DNA of 64,000 bases, taken from Rotaria sp. Silwood1 (taxonomy: Eukaryota > Rotifera > Eurotatoria > Philodinida > Philodinidae). The position numbers were made by a program, and so were the translations under genes. Every line of letters starts with the position of its first letter. The stretch's first letter is position 1. Under the pieces are notes generated by a model, which made no database searches, was not told the origin of the DNA, and saw nothing but the letters and a program-made list of their open reading frames with translations. The DNA is taken from positions 1,624,395-1,688,394 of the forward strand of contig CAJNOP010000003.1 in assembly GCA_905250075.1 (NCBI GenBank), in the 5' to 3' direction. Below, in pieces: positions 62,331 through 64,000 of this stretch.

Positions 62331-63635
62331 TATAAAAAAAAAATGTTTTTTCTTTTCTTTCATGTTAAGATTACTTGTTGATTCTGACACAACGGATGAT
62401 ATGAAAAGGTCAACAATTTTCACTGCATAATATTTGTTTAATTTCCGGTTATCCCATACGACTCTTCGAGTTGAATGATTCCAAGACGATCATTCCGACC
62501 AATCGAAACTATGTCCTAAACTGCCTAAAACGATGAGAAAACAAATGCCATTTTTCACCGTTTTGGTATGTAGGTGTAGGTGTGGGGTGTGAGATTGAAC
62601 GTGAAGATTGATATATTCTTAAACACCACCTGCATCCTACACACTCACAACCACACCCGCACCTTACCCAACTTCACACACACACACCCAGCTCCACCCA
62701 CATCTACACTCACACTCACACCCACACCCTTTATCTCTAGACACAAAATGACATTGTATTTTTCGTTGATGTTAAATTTACGTTTGCAAACATAAAATAA
62801 GAAAGAGTATATTTTATTTAATTAAAAAATGCTCTTTAATGTTATCGCAGACTTTTTTAAACGATAAAACAAATAGATAACTTCAAAAACAGGACCTTTT
62901 ATGTTTTCTAGTCCATGTTAACCGATTTTCATACCGCACATCTCGTATTAATCATTGCATCAAAATGATCAAAATATAATTAGAGAACTAATAAGTCTGA
63001 AATCTAAAAGAATTATTTTCGTCATGGGAAAAAGTCATCGAAGAATAATATTACCGTAATATTTGTTTATTCATCTGAATCGGTTTTTTTATCACTTTAA
63101 GGTTAATGAGTTTTATTTTCTTTTAATCATCAGTAGAAAACAAAAATGTACAGCAATTATCTAAGTTTAAGAGTTTATTCTATGATCATATACTATTTTG
63201 AATATAAATTTATCATATCTTTTCAAAATTCAGTTAAATAATATATTACGCTACTGAGAGACAGATGGAAATATCATGAGAAACGTCTTGATATATTGTT
63301 TGAACAGCTTTTTGTTAACGCAATGTGAATAAAAAATACACGGGTAACTTCATATCGTTAAAAATTTCATCAAGAGAATGGGAATAGTCAGCGTAGTTAA
63401 CTTTACTTTTCTAAACTCATAAAAAACTTTTAATGAATTTGTAATAAATATTATTGACTCATATTTACTTTAGTTTTTTGATTTGCATTAATGTTTAGAA
63501 TCTATCTAAACATCTTTTCTACGAAAGAAAATCGTTTATCATCATCATCATTAGAATAATCTTTTTGTTCAATTATTAAAAAGAAAAGATAATTTATTCG
63601 AGAAAAAAAATCAATGAAATTTTTAATTTATAAAA

Positions 63636-63777
63636 TTAGCGATATAAATCAAGTGGCGTACATTGAGGATCAATTTGATACATATCTTTGTAAAGTGCCT
63701 TGCCTCTACTATGGAATTCTTGTTCATAAATTTGTTGTTCATTTTGGAGTAATGTTGCTAGAGCTGCTCGACGAGCC
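63636..63777 (-). CDS. CFAP141: CFAP141 homolog, terminal exon
   Basis: Minus-strand exon preceded by acceptor TTAATAG and ending in a stop at 63638-63636. It encodes ARRAALATLLQNEQQIYEQEFHSRGKALYKDMYQ and a short tail. This aligns with the C-terminus of vertebrate CFAP141 (C1orf189), [29 protein letters not shown]. CFAP141 is a small microtubule inner protein of ciliary doublets. The upstream exons are not recognisable in 63778-64000 and should lie beyond the window. Only one exon is seen, so the call rests on about 33 aligned residues. Confidence 0.65.
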
Positions 63778-64000
63778 TATTAAGGAATTATATAAACATT
63801 ATTTAAACATAAGTCTTTCTGTTATATGATGGTTATTTTTTCTTATGCGGAAATCTTCCCAACTCGAGAATCGTTTTTGAATTCGGTCCCTACATATAAA
63901 GTAGGCTTCAATGACGAAGAATATTTCTCTTGAAAGATGTTGCATTCCAAAAAACCATAAGGTTTTCGAAACATTCCTTTGAGTTGAAATTTTCAAGTCC

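Larger units (their letters stand above)
61041..63635. other. Intergenic stretch with small inverted-repeat elements
   Basis: No intact gene. It holds two GT/AC-rich hairpin-forming tracts (about 61320-61410 and 62567-62737), an inverted-repeat element with CCAGGTC ends (61865-62075) and a remnant of coiled-coil coding sequence (62105-62330, minus). Confidence 0.5.

Noticed and set aside
63799-63996. Minus-strand frame as an upstream CFAP141 exon
   Set aside because: It does not resemble the N-terminal part of CFAP141; more likely intron sequence.

Overview
This is a eukaryotic nuclear window. It is strongly AT-rich, with protein-coding genes split by short GT-AG introns (mostly 45-90 nt), a few kilobase-scale introns and small intergenic gaps. 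There is no operon-type bacterial coding, no CRISPR array and no rRNA or tRNA that I can see. Recognisable genes are animal-type: TIMELESS, filamin, TMEM163, SAAL1, LSM2, IGBP1, UTP6, COA6, STK11IP and the ciliary gene CFAP141. The base composition, compact introns, tight gene packing and pyrimidine-AG sites just upstream of many start codons would suit a rotifer, possibly a bdelloid. That assignment is inference, not proof.

Layout. Positions 1-1454 hold the 3' part of an unrecognised plus-strand gene. A 100-N gap (1958-2057) follows. A long plus-strand TIMELESS gene (about 2724-13149) lacks its N-terminal exons in the visible sequence, and a decayed LINE lies antisense in its 4.4 kb intron. 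After a 3.1 kb non-coding stretch comes filamin (16257-30674, about 40 coding exons, two CH domains and 22 Ig-filamin repeats). A single-exon GNAT-family acetyltransferase and a single-exon TMEM163-like zinc transporter follow on the plus strand. The intergenic space after them carries a foldback element.

From 36374 to 48517 the minus strand holds a packed head-to-tail array, in transcription order UTP6, IGBP1, LSM2, a PPC/DUF296 gene and SAAL1. The gaps are only about 98-243 bp, with splice-acceptor-like sequence before each start. Divergently from UTP6, a second packed array runs on the plus strand: COA6, STK11IP and an unrecognised WKP/C-x2-C gene. The last 3 kb carry small inverted-repeat elements and the terminal exon of CFAP141 on the minus strand.

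Functionally this is mostly a housekeeping neighbourhood: replication-fork protection (TIMELESS), actin cross-linking (filamin), RNA processing and ribosome biogenesis (LSM2, UTP6), PP2A-type phosphatase regulation (IGBP1), LKB1/endolysosome signalling (STK11IP), cytochrome oxidase assembly (COA6) and axonemes (CFAP141). The most interesting observations are the two candidate trans-spliced operons facing each other, a premature-stop exon and two very small candidate exons in filamin, an intron-dwelling dispersed repeat family with a conserved internal hairpin, and the foldback element built of GGCCGACA sub-repeats.
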